This document shows, in pieces, positions 28,290 through 40,254 of a DNA stretch of 64,000 nucleotides. Source of the stretch: Monodelphis domestica. Its lineage: Eukaryota > Chordata > Mammalia > Didelphimorphia > Didelphidae. A program made the position numbers and the translations under genes. The notes under the pieces were generated by a model. It saw nothing but the letters and a program-made list of their open reading frames with translations, ran no database searches and had not been told where the DNA came from. Each line of letters opens with the position of its first letter. Position 1 is the stretch's first letter. The stretch lies in NCBI RefSeq assembly GCF_027887165.1, contig NC_077232.1, positions 79,311,483 through 79,375,482 of the forward strand, written 5' to 3'.

Positions 28290-28800
28290 TCTTATCTGGG
28301 AGTTCCCTAAGCCAATGAAATTGTAGGACTTCTTATTTCCTAAGTCTTTTAACTAAAAAAATAGATGGACTTTGAGGGTAGTTAGAACTGGTTGGCTGGT
28401 AGTTCAAGCTAAATTATTATTAAGTACTATAACAGTTAAAATTTAGGGGAACTGAGGCAGGTAGAAATTAGTTTCTCTCTGCAAGGAGTATTATATTTTT
28501 AGAGATTTATTAAAGGTTAAGGATTAAAGAAAATTACAGAATAAGAAAGCACGTGTCTAGGCCCAGAGAGGCCTAGACACAACCTCAACTACATTATGAA
28601 AAGAGCCACCTCTGCTTGCAAGCAGAAACAGGATAGAAAAGAGAGGCCCAGAAGCCTTTCCAATCAGGTTAAATACCCCATCTCGATCTCAGCCTAGGTG
28701 AGAATTCAGTGATATTACAAAGCATTCTGGGGAAGTGGAGCAAGGACTTTTGGGGATTGAAGTCCTGGATTCAAGTCTCCATTTTTACAGTACAAAGGAT
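28290..28800 (-). mobile_element. LTR-like segment, antisense
   Basis: On the minus strand there is a TATA-like 'gtatttaacctgattgg' (about 28680), a transcribed-region-like stretch, and an AATAAA polyadenylation signal ('taacctttaataaatctcta', about 28510). The order fits an LTR read right to left. Termini and TSD were not found. Confidence 0.35.
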
Positions 28801-28814
28801 CATATCTAGGGACA

Positions 28815-29035
28815 CCATAATAAGAGAGGAATTATAGAAAGAGCTCAGGATTTGAAGTCAGGAGAACAGGGTCACAGTTTTAACTCTATCGCTCACCAGC
28901 TGTGTGACCCACACTGAACCTCATCTTGCTTCTCTGTAATATGGGGATAATTATACTTAATCCTCATAAGTACTATTTTGAGAGAATTGCTTTGTAAATG
29001 ATAAAGTTTTATAATGATAGGCTGTTATGATTAGA
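28815..29035 (+). mobile_element. MIR copy, sense
   Basis: 'atagaaagagctcaggattt', 'accagctgtgtgacccacac', 'atatggggataattatactt' and 'gctgttatgatt'. Confidence 0.7.
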
Positions 29036-29079
29036 CCATGGAGAGAAAGAAAGTAAAAGAACAGCTAACCTTCCTAAGT

Positions 29080-29275
29080 TCAGAAGAATCATAAGATGCC
29101 AGAGTTTGAAGGGACCTTGATCAATTCCCTCATTTTACCAATTAGGCAATTAAGGCCCAGAAAGGAAATGTGACATGTCCAAGGATACACAGCTATTTAT
29201 TAGGTGTCAAAGCCACATCTAGAATCCAGGTCTTTTGACTGATCCCAACTTCTCCTTTAGTCATTATACTATGTT
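29080..29275 (-). mobile_element. MIR/CORE-SINE copy, antisense
   Basis: 'aatcataagatgccagagtt', 'gaagggaccttgatcaattc' and 'caattaaggcccagaaagg'. Confidence 0.65.
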
Positions 29276-29789
29276 CTGGCTTCCATCTGTTTTTACCAAT
29301 GACCTACACCCAAACTCCAACCCTAAGGAGCATGTGAGTGATTCACTGGACACTCATAATCTCATTGTAGCTATGCCAAGAACAAATGCTGTGTTAGATT
29401 TCCCCTTCTCTAACCACCTCCTCTCTTCCTCCAAGTAGGAGCCAGCTGACAGAGCTGATTTCCTGGCAGGCACAAGCAGAGGGGAACAGCTGCTTTTCTG
29501 GCTGCAGGAACATCTTGTCTTGGTGGCTTCCACTGTGGAGTTCATTGTGCATGAAAGACATGGTTGTTCTGAAAGATCATGAAAGACATGCATAGGTAGT
29601 CTGAGTAGGTAAATGGCTGGCTTGCAGAGTAGGGAGTGTTAAATTTAATTGTGGTTGAGATTGAAATATATTAATTAGGTGGTCACTAAGGATTTAATTT
29701 CTAAAATCCCAAAATGAATTACTAAAAGTAAATAGAATTTATGGTAGTTTATTTAAAATAGAGGGAAGATATTAAGGAAGAGAGAAAAG

Positions 29790-29862
<73 letters not shown>
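29790..29862 (+). repeat. (GA)n microsatellite
   Basis: About 70 bases of GA with one interruption (aaag). It ends immediately before 'tgcgcactctgg'. The Ser/Leu frame over it on the other strand is an artefact of the repeat. Confidence 0.95.
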
Positions 29863-29864
<2 letters not shown>

Positions 29865-29907
29865 CGCACTCTGGCTTCCACTGATATCAGTTAGAATTTC
29901 TAAGCCC

Positions 29908-30310
29908 AACCAGGAAATCATTATACACAGAGACTGATACACTGTGGTACAATTGAAGGTAATGGACTCCTCCACTAGGGACAATGCAATGTCTCTGAAC
30001 AATCTGCAGGATCTAAAAAACACTCTCCACAAGCAGAGGATAAACTGTGGGAGTAAAAACACCGAGGAAAAGCAACTGCTTGACTACAGGGGTGGAGGGG
30101 ATATGACTGAGGAGAGACTCTAAATGAACACTCTAATGCAAATACCAAAAACATGGAAATGGGTTCAAATCAAGAACACATGTGATACCCAGTGGAATCA
30201 TGCGTCAGCTATGGGAGAGGTGAGGGGGGTGGAGGAAAAGAAAATAATCTTTGTTTCAAATGAATAATGTTTGGAAATGACCAAATAAAATAATGTTTAA
30301 AAAAAAAAAA
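29908..30310 (+). mobile_element. 5'-truncated L1 (3' UTR only) with A tail and TSD
   Basis: 'actgatacactgtggtacaa', 'ggacaatgcaatgtctctga' and 'ggaaatgaccaaataaaata' are marsupial L1 3' UTR, ending in a run of A. The TSD gaatttctaagccc occurs at 29894-29907 and again at 30311-30324, and similarity continues for several bases more. It is one of the better preserved insertions here. Confidence 0.85.
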
Positions 30311-30646
30311 GAATTTCTAAGCCCCAGCCAGGGGAAGAGAGTCTCAAGAAGAAAGTCAGCCTTTCATTCATCAAAGGTGACCATCTAAATGGAAAGAAGT
30401 CTGGGTATCTGTCTTTTGGTGCTCCTCAAGTGTCTGTCTTCCTGTCTCTCCTCTGAGTCAGAGAGCTCTTCAATCTCTTTGAATTGAATCGAATCAAATA
30501 TATCCTTCTTCTGTCCTCTTTTTAAAGATATTTTTCTCGTGTCACCTCCCTTAAATTTCATGTCTACCAATCACAGCAGACGCTCCTCTCCAGGATTGCT
30601 GACTCTTTAGTTCTCACCTTCTTTGGTTAGATTATAACTTTTTGGG

Positions 30647-30712
30647 TTACTTAACACCTTTTTTTTTTGGCTAGTTCACCTTTTGTAGTTACTTAACACC
30701 TTTTTGTAGTTA
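30647..30712 (+). repeat. 42-bp spaced duplicate (ttacttaacacct)
   Basis: 'ttacttaacacctttttt' at 30647 and again at 30689, each followed by T-rich sequence and 'tagtt'. Confidence 0.6.
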
Positions 30713-30741
30713 AAATGGGTAGATCTACTTCAAATAGACTG

Positions 30742-30890
30742 GATTACAATTCAATCTTCCTAATAAAGAAAGAGCTAAGTACCTTCATTGTTACAATCAG
30801 GAGATTACAATTTAATCTTCACAATAAAGGAAGAACTAAAAATCTTCATTTTTACAATCAGGAGATAGCTAAATCCAATCTTCACAGGAG
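30742..30890 (+). repeat. 61-bp tandem repeat, about 2.4 copies
   Basis: Units start at 30742, 30803 and 30864, each 61 bases apart. They share gattacaat(t)..aatcttc, aataaag.aagagcta and ttacaatcagga. The third unit is partial. Confidence 0.8.
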
Positions 30891-30947
30891 GGACAAGGGT
30901 ACTGTAGAAGTGTGTGTTATGTGTGTGATTATGTGTGTGTGTGTGTG

Positions 30948-31180
<233 letters not shown>

Positions 31181-31184
31181 GGTA

Positions 31185-32100
31185 TGTTGTCAAATGTTTA
31201 ATAATTAGCTCTCCAGAAACACCTTAAATTTTAATTTGCATTATTAACATTTTTCTATCACTTCTGAGTCCAAATAATAATTTAATAATCAAGTCCTGAT
31301 TTATAGTATTTGCTGATTTCTAAGGTATAAATGATCACTCTGAAATTTAACAAATCAGCTGTCAGGAGCCAGTTTGAGCTGGTATGCCCAATCTAAATCT
31401 AAATGCCCAATAAAAATCTAAAGAAATGTTATTAGTAAATATCTACCTGGAGGGTGTCCTCAAATAATACTAAGGAATCTGTTCTTTGCCCTCTTCTAGT
31501 TAGTGTTATTTTATAGTTGACTTGGTCTAAGGTATAGATGACCTACTCATCACATTGCAGATGTTAAGGGTGAATTCCTACCCTTTGACAGCCTTGTTTT
31601 CTGTAACCCCTAGATTGACTAAATCTAGCTCCTGGAATGTGTACCACTCTCTTACATCCCTTCAATCACCCTAGACAGAATCAGCTGATACAATCAAATC
31701 TTTATGTCTACATAGTTTCTCTTGTATCTAGGCCATTGCCACATATCTCAACCTCTTTTGTCCCAAATGTTTAAGTAACCAGTTGTTCATCCGTAACAAT
31801 AGTTCTGACATTCAGAGGAAATTTCCAGTAATATATTTTCCCAAAAACTGTGATCATTTCAGTATAGTTGGATCTGTGTGGTATCTGTAATCAAAATCTC
31901 CCTTGTCCTGATTTAAAGACATATTCATATAACTACTTGTATAATTATGAGATATTTTTTCAGGTTGACAACTTCAAGTTAAAAAAAAAAGAATCAAAGG
32001 CACAAACATAAAATGGAAAAAAAACATGGACAGAGGAGTCTAAGACTTTTAGTAGACTCAACATAAATCAACTTTATGTGTGTGTGTGTCCAAAATGGCT
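31185..32100. other. Intergenic, unassigned (probable old repeat)
   Basis: 31190-31400 looks like an interspersed repeat by texture, but I cannot name it. No gene is seen. Confidence 0.3.
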
Positions 32101-32104
32101 GCTA

Positions 32105-32485
32105 TCCTTGACCTCTTTAAAGATGTTGATAATCATGCTGTACTTTGCTCTAGTCTGAACTCTGCTAGAATATTATGTTGAATTCTGGAATCACAATTTA
32201 AGAACAAATTTTGGTTGATAGTTCTTCCATTGATAAGTGATTGGGATGCCGAAGGAACTAGAAACCATGCCATATGGAGTAGTTGAATGAACTGGCAGAT
32301 TATTAACCTGGGGAAGAGAAGACCAAGGGGGCAGTGAAGCATCATTCCAATATGTGAAAGACTGTAATGTGTAAGAGGGATTGGGCATATTTTTTCTTGA
32401 GCACAAAGGATGGAACCAAGACTAAAGATGGGGACATAACAGGGAAGAAGATTTTAGTTCTGAATAATGTTAAAGGAATTTTCTT
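32105..32485 (+). mobile_element. CR1/L3-clade LINE 3' part, sense
   Basis: 'aaccatgccatatggagtag', 'acctggggaagagaagacca', 'gaccaagactaaagatgggg' follow the sense strand of CR1-type 3' ends (the reverse of what is seen at 12385). Confidence 0.65.
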
Positions 32486-32499
32486 AATCTCTCCCTCTG

Positions 32500-35400
32500 T
32501 CTCCTTAAAAGGCTAGAGAGCAGGATTTCTAAGTAGAACAGAACTGACAGGAGTCAGTGAGCCAGACCTGAAGATTCCATTAGCAGGGAGACTAGGAATG
32601 AGGAGAGGAAGTAGCAGACCCTCTGATAGGAAGTTAGGGGGACAGTTGGTCAGTGAGGAGAGAAAGGAAGCAGATGAAGACAGTTGAGGGTCTTTTGCCT
32701 CTGGGATCTCTAGAGAGCAAGAGGTCTGCCTCTGAGGCAAGGATCTGCTGGCAGTTGACTACTGACAGTTGGGCTGCTATAGAAAACTGATTGAAGGAGT
32801 AAGTGATGGCTGTCTATTATCTAAGGGAGTTAGATAAGTTAGTTGTGGTTGGAATTTTAACAAAGAAGCTGATTACAATAGAGTGTGTCAGGCTAGAGAG
32901 TCAGTATCAAGTCATGATGGCATGTTCTGACAGTCTGGGGAGCTGGACAAAGTTTGACAAACTCAGACAAGAGATTGGTGAAAATCCTTTCCAGTTCATG
33001 GACAGACTTATAGAACTGGGAGGAAGATATATAGACCTAGATTTGACCAGAGAAACAGATGTTAGACAATTGAGAAGGCAGTTTGTGAAAAATTGTTACA
33101 GGGTGGTCAAGAACTATTTCAAAATCAGCTGTCCTAACTGGCCGAATATGGACCTTGGTGAATTAAGGAGACTGACAATATATGTATATAATGGGCATGA
33201 AAGGAAAGATGAAGATGATAGTGATTTAGTGGAGGCATTAAGAAAGGAGATTGTAAGAATTAAATTTTAATGGTTTGACTAAAATAGATAAAATTTATAA
33301 ATAATATGGTAGGCACCAATTCAAGATATTATTGCTTCAAAGTTGAAATGACTTTGTTTTTATTTACAAAAGAGGTGGAAAGAGTGAAAGCAAAGAAATA
33401 CAAAAGGGTAGAGAAGACATTAGCTTATCTAACTAAATATTGCTCCAGTGCTCGAAATCAGCCAGTACTTGTTGACCTTCTGCCAAGATTAAACTCTCTT
33501 CAGAAGACAGGAAAGGAAAGCCAGCTATTCACTTACCCAAGTTCCCTCCAAGAGGTAGGTCAAGACTCTTGAAGCCAACTTCCTTCAAGCTGACTTTCTT
33601 CTGGAAGTTGACTTCCCAGCCCCAGAAATTCAGGACCTTTTATGGTGGCTTCTTGTCTCTTCCCCTCTTCATGTGGGCCCATCACAGTTTCCAAAATTGC
33701 CTAGATATTGCTCAGGGGGCAGTGTTTGTGGGAACCACTTCTCACCTTCTAGAGAGTCAACAAAAGGGTTCACAAATTCATGACTGATTGAGGTGAAAGG
33801 TAGAGAGCTCCTCCACCTCAGGCTAAGAAGGGTGTTCAAGCTTTTGTTGATTCAATTCAAAAGTTTTCTACTTTGTCTAAGGAGAGTTCATCCTGTCTTC
33901 ACAATCTGGTGAGGCACTAAGTAGGAATGCTTAAGTTATTATTAACCAAAATGCTAAGTCAAAATAGACAAAGGGAATAAAGGATTCTTTTTCACAAGTT
34001 TAAACTCAGAATGGGCAAAAAGAATGAAGAATTCCCTTTTACAAGATAAAAATATTAAAGTGAAAACTTGAAAAAAGAGATACAAATTATGGGGTAGCTA
34101 TGGTCCCTTTTCAAGAATCTACAAACCAAATACCAATGTGTTACTTATGTGGAAAAAGGGGACACTTAATGTTAAATTGAAGAAGCTGAACTCAAATATT
34201 CAATAATTTTAGAAATAATGGAAACTTTAGGAACAACTATTCTAGCAACAACAACAGAAACAATGACAGAAATAACAATTATAAAATTTACAATAATGAT
34301 AGAACTAATAATCAAAATGAGGCAAATAACATGTTACAATATATCCAAAATGGGGGATCACCCACACAATAGCCAAAATGTAAATCCTCTTCAATGAGAG
34401 GAATCTCAGAGAGGTGCACATGGATCTTTAGGAAGGTCTGAGGGGGAAGAAAGGACTCTGGAATCAAAGATTGAAAACTTTGATTTTCCAGACACTGATA
34501 TAATTACACCAGTCAACCTAGTCCATTCTCTCCTGAATATCAATGAACCACATGTGACATTAAAAGTAGGAAATATGTTATACGATTATCTTCTAGATAC
34601 CAGGGCATCAAGATCAGTGTTGATGAGTATGCCTTATTCTAACTGTAATTCTATTGGCTTTATCAATGTTGTGGGGGTGTCAGGAGCACCTCTGAAAGTC
34701 CCAAAGCTTTCACCATGAATGGTGTCTGTGGGATCCTTATCTGTGGAACATTCATTCCTTTTAATGCCCAAGTCCCCAATGAATTTATTGGGTAGAGATC
34801 TTTTGTGTAAATTAAGAGCCATGATAATATGTACTCAAGATAGCAATATTACATGAGAACTACCTGAGGAATCTCTAAATTTGTTCCCTGCACTCTTTCT
34901 AGATAGTCAGGAGACAGATAAAACTCCAACCTTTAAAATATTAACAAATATACCCAAATTTCTCTGGGCTACATCTTCTTCTGATGTAGGCCTGCTTAAA
35001 TCAGATGTTCCAGTTCAAATTAGAATGAAAGGTTGGCTCACCTCCTTTCATTACTCAGAATCCATTATCAAAAGAAGCAATTGAGGGAGTTACTCCAGTA
35101 ATAAATTCTTTAATTGGACAGAAAATAATAATACCTTGCAAATCAGAATGTAATATACCTATCTTGCCTATTAAAAAACCAAAATTAGACAAAAATGGAA
35201 AACCTGTTCATCCATTTGTTCAAGATTTAAGAGCTGTTAATAATCATGTCATCAAAAGACACCCAGTTGTTCCAATTCCATCCACCATTATTTCCTCTTC
35301 CTAGCACTGCTAAATATTTCATGGTAGTAGTGTAAACCTTGAAATTTCTCAGACTTGTGAATGTTAAAAATTTCCCCATTGGACTGGGAACATTCCCCAT

Positions 35401-36480
35401 TTTGATGAAAAAACTCCTTGCTATGGGAGGACCTCTACTCCACCCGTACTTAAGACTGCTTTAGGGGAGAAAACTCCTTGCTAAACAATGAAAGTACTTG
35501 GACCCATGCTTATAATAAGGCAAGGAGTTCTTTGAGCCATGCCTGTTTTTTAGAATTGATACAATGAAATGCTGGGTACCTAAAAGGGTCGGGCAAGTTT
35601 TCTCTTAATGAGATTAGTTGACTCAGCTGTGTTTTCACTGGTTCAGACTTACTGAGGAGATTTGTTGACTTAGCAGGAATTCAGATGGGCAGTCCTTTGG
35701 AAAACGTCTACAGTGATTGGTAGATGTAAGGACTTAGGGGAGATGACATAGGAGAAAAACCCCTATATAAGAAAAAGCAGAATCTCTTGAAGAAATCCTT
35801 TTGGAGGATCTCTGATGAGGATCGCTTGGGAAGAATCTCTTGAGAGAGGCTCTGGAGAAGGGAAGCTCTTGGAGGACAATCTCTAAGGAGGTCTCGCTGG
35901 AGCTCCTCTGAGGGGACTCTGGCCCTCTGGAGGCTCTGGAGAGAGGCCCTTTGGAACAGTCTCTGGCTGGAAGGCTCTTTAAGGAGGACCCTGGCTGGAA
36001 CTCACTCTGGTGAAGTCAGCTGAGATGGAGCTGGCCTGGGGTCACTAGAATCCTTGCTTAGACAGACCTTGTGGTGAGTGTTAAAAGACTGACTGACTGA
36101 TCTCTCTCTCTCTTAAGACTCAGGTCTAGGCCATGTTGGCTTAAGGCCCTTCATACTTATTTCCTTTTTCTCTCTTTCTCTCTTTTCTTTAATTCCACAT
36201 TTGTATTAATTAAAATCTCTATAAACCCAGTTGACTTGGATATTTGAATAATTGGGAATATTTCCCTGGCGACCACCTTATATTTGATTTAAAAACCAAG
36301 ACACTGTAGTGAAAAATATTTCTGTGGTCAAATTTACTCACCCTCTCTTATATCTATCACAATTTATATCTTCCACTATTTTAATCACTACAGTTTAAGA
36401 CCTCAACCATTTTAAATCTAACAGTAGATTTGTGTTCTGCCTTTTTTTCAATACTCATCCATGAAGAAATTATTAAATTA
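32500..36480 (+). mobile_element. Class I endogenous retrovirus fossil (gag, protease, start of RT), interrupted by an LTR
   Basis: A retroviral fossil in the plus orientation. The parts in order are: a capsid-like gag region (about 32800-33270, open for 155 codons, with a FMDRLIELGGRYIDLD-type capsid C-terminal block); a nucleocapsid zinc-knuckle area (about 34130-34185); a protease (about 34500-34800, with an LLDT-type active site); and the first motifs of reverse transcriptase (about 35085-35330). RT similarity resumes briefly at 36424-36480 after an inserted LTR. The rest of pol, env and both own LTRs were not found. It is clearly broken in many places and old. The RT and capsid style fits gamma-like (class I) elements. 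Whether the inserted LTR is of the same family is unknown. Confidence 0.8.
35331..36423 (+). mobile_element. Solo LTR, copy 1, inserted in retroviral pol
   Basis: About 1.09 kb, with TG...CA ends: 'tgtaaaccttgaaatttctc' to 'attttaaatctaaca'. A perfect 4-bp TSD, gtag, lies at 35327-35330 and 36424-36427. A TATA box (ctatataag, about 35763) sets the plus orientation. The stretch 35810-36010 repeats a GAGGCTCTGGAGAG-like motif many times. The family matches the LTR at 40834. The 4-bp TSD suits a class I retrovirus. Confidence 0.85.
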
Positions 36481-36810
36481 TAGAAGTGAGGAAAGAAGTT
36501 TCACAGAAACTGTTTAATTTAACCCTCACAACAAGGAAGAATAGACATGACTAACAAATAATCATACTCTGCAAACACAGAGCTGGGACATGTGATCTCT
36601 TTCTTTGATTTGGGCTTATAAAAATGCACTCTCTTTTCTTGAAATCAGGAATTTTTGGGAAGGAATAAGAAGTATTTGCTGTAGGGATATGCCAGGAAGC
36701 AGTGATTTCTAATTCATTGGGAATCATCAATGAGGACAGGAGTACCATTTGCATAGAAATGTGCAGAAGGAATTTCTACTAAAGAAAGAAGTTGGCAGAG
36801 ATGAAGGAAG
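36480..36810. other. Intergenic, unassigned
   Basis: No gene or named repeat is seen between the retroviral remnant and the SINE at 36815. Confidence 0.35.
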
Positions 36811-36814
36811 AGGA

Positions 36815-37030
36815 GTGATATAGAGGAAAGAATATTGAATTTAAAATCAGTAGATGTGGGTTCAAATTCTCTCCTTGTCACTGATGGCTTCTATAACCTT
36901 GTATAAGTCACTTCACTTCTCCAGGCTTCAGTTTCCTCTTCTATAATATGATGGAGTTGGAAATAGATGACTCTCAGTTCCTTTTGGGTCTAGATCCCAT
37001 AATTCTATGATCTATGATCCTGTGTGTCCA
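36815..37030 (+). mobile_element. CORE-SINE copy, sense
   Basis: 'atatagaggaaagaatattg', 'tgtgggttcaaattctctcc', 'ccaggcttcagtttcctctt' and the 3' end 'gatcccataattctatgatc'. Confidence 0.75.
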
Positions 37031-37639
37031 AATCTAATGTTTTGTCTACTGGTTCCTTCCATTGCTATCCATTACTAAGCTTTTATGATCTAATTATATT
37101 GATCTTTTTCTAAAATCAATATCATGTTAGTATGGATCTTATTATGGCACTATGTTGTGATTAGGGGCCATCCAGTTATTGAACTCTACACAAAGTTTTG
37201 TTTTTGTTTTCTTCAATTTGTACAAGTGGCATGACTCTATGAGGCATTTGGGTTCTTGCCCAACTGCTCTTAATAGATACTGTTTGAGAAAGATGAGGAG
37301 GAAAAAGAAGAGAACAGCTAATGTGATAAATGATTCAATAGCAACTGGCAGCTGCAAAGAGCTATATATAACTCAGAGTACATAGATCAGCAGGAAATCA
37401 GCTCTGGTCACCACTCCAAGCATTAGCCTGGGTTATTATTGAGATGATACTATAATTAGCTGCTAGGGGTCAGCAGAGAGCTTAGAGGCAGGTGATCTTA
37501 GATCAGAGGATGCCTAGACCAGGAAAAAGGCTCAGGAATGGTCCCTATGATCAAACCTTCTATGACTCCTGTGGCCATTTTTTCACCCTGCCACCCAAGC
37601 CTCTAGGCATGATGGTGTAGAAGGAGTGCTCTATTATTC

Positions 37640-37840
37640 AAATAACCTGCACTTGTGCCCCAGGTCAGCTAGTTATAGGTCCTTGTGATCTTGGGAAGGC
37701 CAATTAACTTTTCTGAGACTCAAGTTTCTTAATCCGTAAAAGAAGGATTATAAGATTTACATTATCCATCTCATAAGGTTGTGAGGGGAGCACTTTACTT
37801 GAACTTAGAGTGCCATATAAATGCAAACTGTTCACCAGAC
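37640..37840 (+). mobile_element. MIR copy, sense
   Basis: 'ttgtgatcttgggaaggcca', 'aagtttcttaatccgtaaaa' and 'tctcataaggttgtgagggg' mark MIR. Confidence 0.65.
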
Positions 37841-37894
37841 CTCAAAATTTTTCTTCTCTAAAATAAGAGGGTTGGGCTAGGTTTATGATCTGAA

Positions 37895-38100
37895 GAAAGC
37901 CTATACTCAGGGGGAATATAACTGATTAAGGGAACAGGGAGTAAGTAGAGCAGTTTGGCTGGGAAATAAGACTGAAAAATTAGACTATAATATAATTGTA
38001 AGGGGCTTTGAATGCCAGGTTAAGGATTTTAGACATAACAGAAGGCAATGAAGGTGGAAAATGGAGTAGCACAGTGAGAATACTTCTAGGAACTATCCTC
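37895..38100 (-). mobile_element. L2 fragment, antisense
   Basis: 'agagcagtttggctgggaaa', 'aaggggctttgaatgccagg' and 'acataacagaaggcaatgaa' are reversed L2 ORF2 3' sequence. Confidence 0.65.
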
Positions 38101-38281
38101 TAAAACCTTTCTAAAAGAAGAATAATGCATAAAAAATAAAGCCATTTTAGCTTTCTTAAATACCATATACCCTAAACAGGTAAACATTCAATGAACTGAC
38201 AACAGAAAAGGCTAACCTCTACCTCCTACACATTCATTCACTCCCTCCTCCCCTGGTCACCATGGATTTACAATAGAACTC

Positions 38282-38282
<1 letters not shown>

Positions 38283-38333
<51 letters not shown>
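38283..38333 (+). repeat. (CA)n microsatellite
   Basis: About 50 bases of pure CA. Confidence 0.95.
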
Positions 38334-38335
<2 letters not shown>

Positions 38336-38340
38336 CTTTG

Positions 38341-39350
38341 GCTGAGGCTAATGGTAGCCACATTCTGTGCTACAATTGTACTCAACTAGAAAGCTAAGGA
38401 ACATTGGAACCTGGAAGGAATATTTAAGTGCTGTCTTAGAGTAATATTGTTCCTTCCAAATCTGAGTTTGATTGCTTTGTGGGGAGAAGAGACAGGGAAG
38501 AGCTTTGATATTGTTTACATGATTGTGGTTATTGTATAATTTGGTCTTTTTCCCCCCATGAATTAGTTCATGTGTCTTCTCATTGTGACAGAGGCTAGCA
38601 CTAAAGAAAAAGTGCCAGACTGAAGGGTATGCAAAACTGATCACCTTGATGGGGGAGAGGAGAAGACTCTGGCTTGTAGAGGAGTTGATCGCTCTCAGTC
38701 TTGAGAAGCTGAAGAGAGAAGGTTGGAAAAAGACTTTCTCCTGAGGGTTACCCACTTTTTCCTGCTGGTGACTGGAAATCTTCCCCCTCCCCCAACACTT
38801 CCCAATTGAAGGGACTTTCTGAAGAGAAACCTGAACAGACTTTACCTCATCTCCTGTTGCCCAGAGGTGAGTCAACTTGACTTTCTCTCAGAGGGCTCAG
38901 ACTGCCAAAGCCTGAGTTCCCCCCAAACTCAGGGAGGGAGGGAAAAGCATTTTAGATAGAGACAGGGACCCTTTTCCCCTCTTTCCTTTTCCCATTCTTT
39001 CTGTGCTGGTTATTCTTTTGTATTACATGATTGAGTTGGCTTTAAAAGTTATCTGTTCCCCAAGCTGATTGTGAGTGGACAGACCAAGAGGAGACCCTTT
39101 GGTCTTGAGTACTTGATAGGGGGACAAGAGGGACAAGAGCAAATTGGGGAGAGCAGATTTAGCTAAGGAGAGAAGGCAGAAGGGGGAAAATCTTCAAACC
39201 CCCTTTCCTCTCTCTGAGCCAACCCTAAACATCAGCTGTCTCCCCTGTACCCTGCTTTGAGAAGGGGGGTCTCCATTCTTTCCCCCCTCTATAAAAGAGA
39301 CTGAACACCTAGAGTACAAATTAACCCCCTTATAATACACCATGCTTTTC
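38341..39350 (+). mobile_element. Unnamed interspersed-repeat-like segment, perhaps LTR-derived
   Basis: By texture it resembles a long non-coding retroelement segment known to me from marsupial DNA: 'gttgatcgctctcagtcttg', 'acacttcccaattgaaggga', and a TATA-like 'ctctataaaagagact' near 39286. Termini were not found, so the LTR origin is only suspected. Confidence 0.3.
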
Positions 39351-39519
39351 TAAATTCCTCACAGTCATCATTTCCTACAGCACGGTATTTACAATAATCT
39401 TCCACTACATTCATATACCACTATCTGTCCAGCCATTCCCCAAGTGATAATAACCCTTTGGGGGGGATATTTTTATCTACCCTCAAAGAGTAACACTATG
39501 AATATTTTGTTGCACATAA

Positions 39520-39735
39520 GACTTTTATTTCCTCTGAGATTTAGTTTCTTTATCTGTGAAAGATGATGCTATATTTATCCTACCTTCCTGACAGGTAGAG
39601 GTTCTCAAATGAGAATCTCTCTGGGCCTCAGTTTCCTCATCTGTAAAATGAAGAGACTGTACTGTGATGACCTCAACCTTACTTCAGATTTTGCATCTCA
39701 GATCCTATGATATGAAACTGCTTTTGTATGTAAAG
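39520..39735 (+). mobile_element. MIR/CORE-SINE 3' part, sense
   Basis: 'ctgggcctcagtttcctcat' with 'ctgtaaaatgaagagactgt' and 'catctcagatcctatgata'. Confidence 0.65.
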
Positions 39736-39749
39736 TGTTGTACAAGTGT

Positions 39750-39940
39750 ACTGTGTGGTGGAAAAGTCCCTGGATTTGGATTCAAAGGATCTAGGTTTAA
39801 AATATTGGCTTTGCCCATGTAAACTCAGGTAAGTTATTTAACCCCTCTGAGCCTCCTTTTCTCAACTCATAAGTGAAAGAATTGAACTAAAATGGTTTTT
39901 ACAGTTGCTTCCAGCTATAAATCTTATGATCCTATATGGT
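39750..39940 (+). mobile_element. CORE-SINE copy, sense
   Basis: 'gtgtggtggaaaagtccctg', 'acccctctgagcctcctttt' and 'gcttccagctataaatctta' with 'tgatcctat'. A GAT trinucleotide run follows at 39941-39956. Confidence 0.7.
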
Positions 39941-40254
39941 GATGATGATGATGATGCCTGAATAAAAATCTTTAATACCTAAAGGAGTGGGTCTACAAAT
40001 GGAATTTCAGGCACTGTGACAGGACTCCAAGGAAGAAGTTTGGGAAAAGGGCTCATCCTTATATAGCAAGACACTCTCTACCATCCTGGTTATTCCTTGG
40101 AGTGTGCAGAAGTGCTCTCTGTAATCTAGACCTTTGGGGACGCCAAGCCCATGACACCGCAATGTCTTCTGTGAAGGTGCCAGGTATGAGAACCCCATTT
40201 AGATACCAAGGCCAGAGTCAGGATCCAGCTCCAGGTTCTAACCTGGGATCAAAG

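Noticed and set aside
30742-30890. CRISPR-like array
   Set aside because: The units are contiguous 61-bp tandem repeats without unique spacers, and the DNA is mammalian.
32803-33270. 155-codon frame as a new host gene
   Set aside because: It is capsid-like gag sequence followed by nucleocapsid, protease and RT remnants in the right order, so it belongs to a retroviral fossil.
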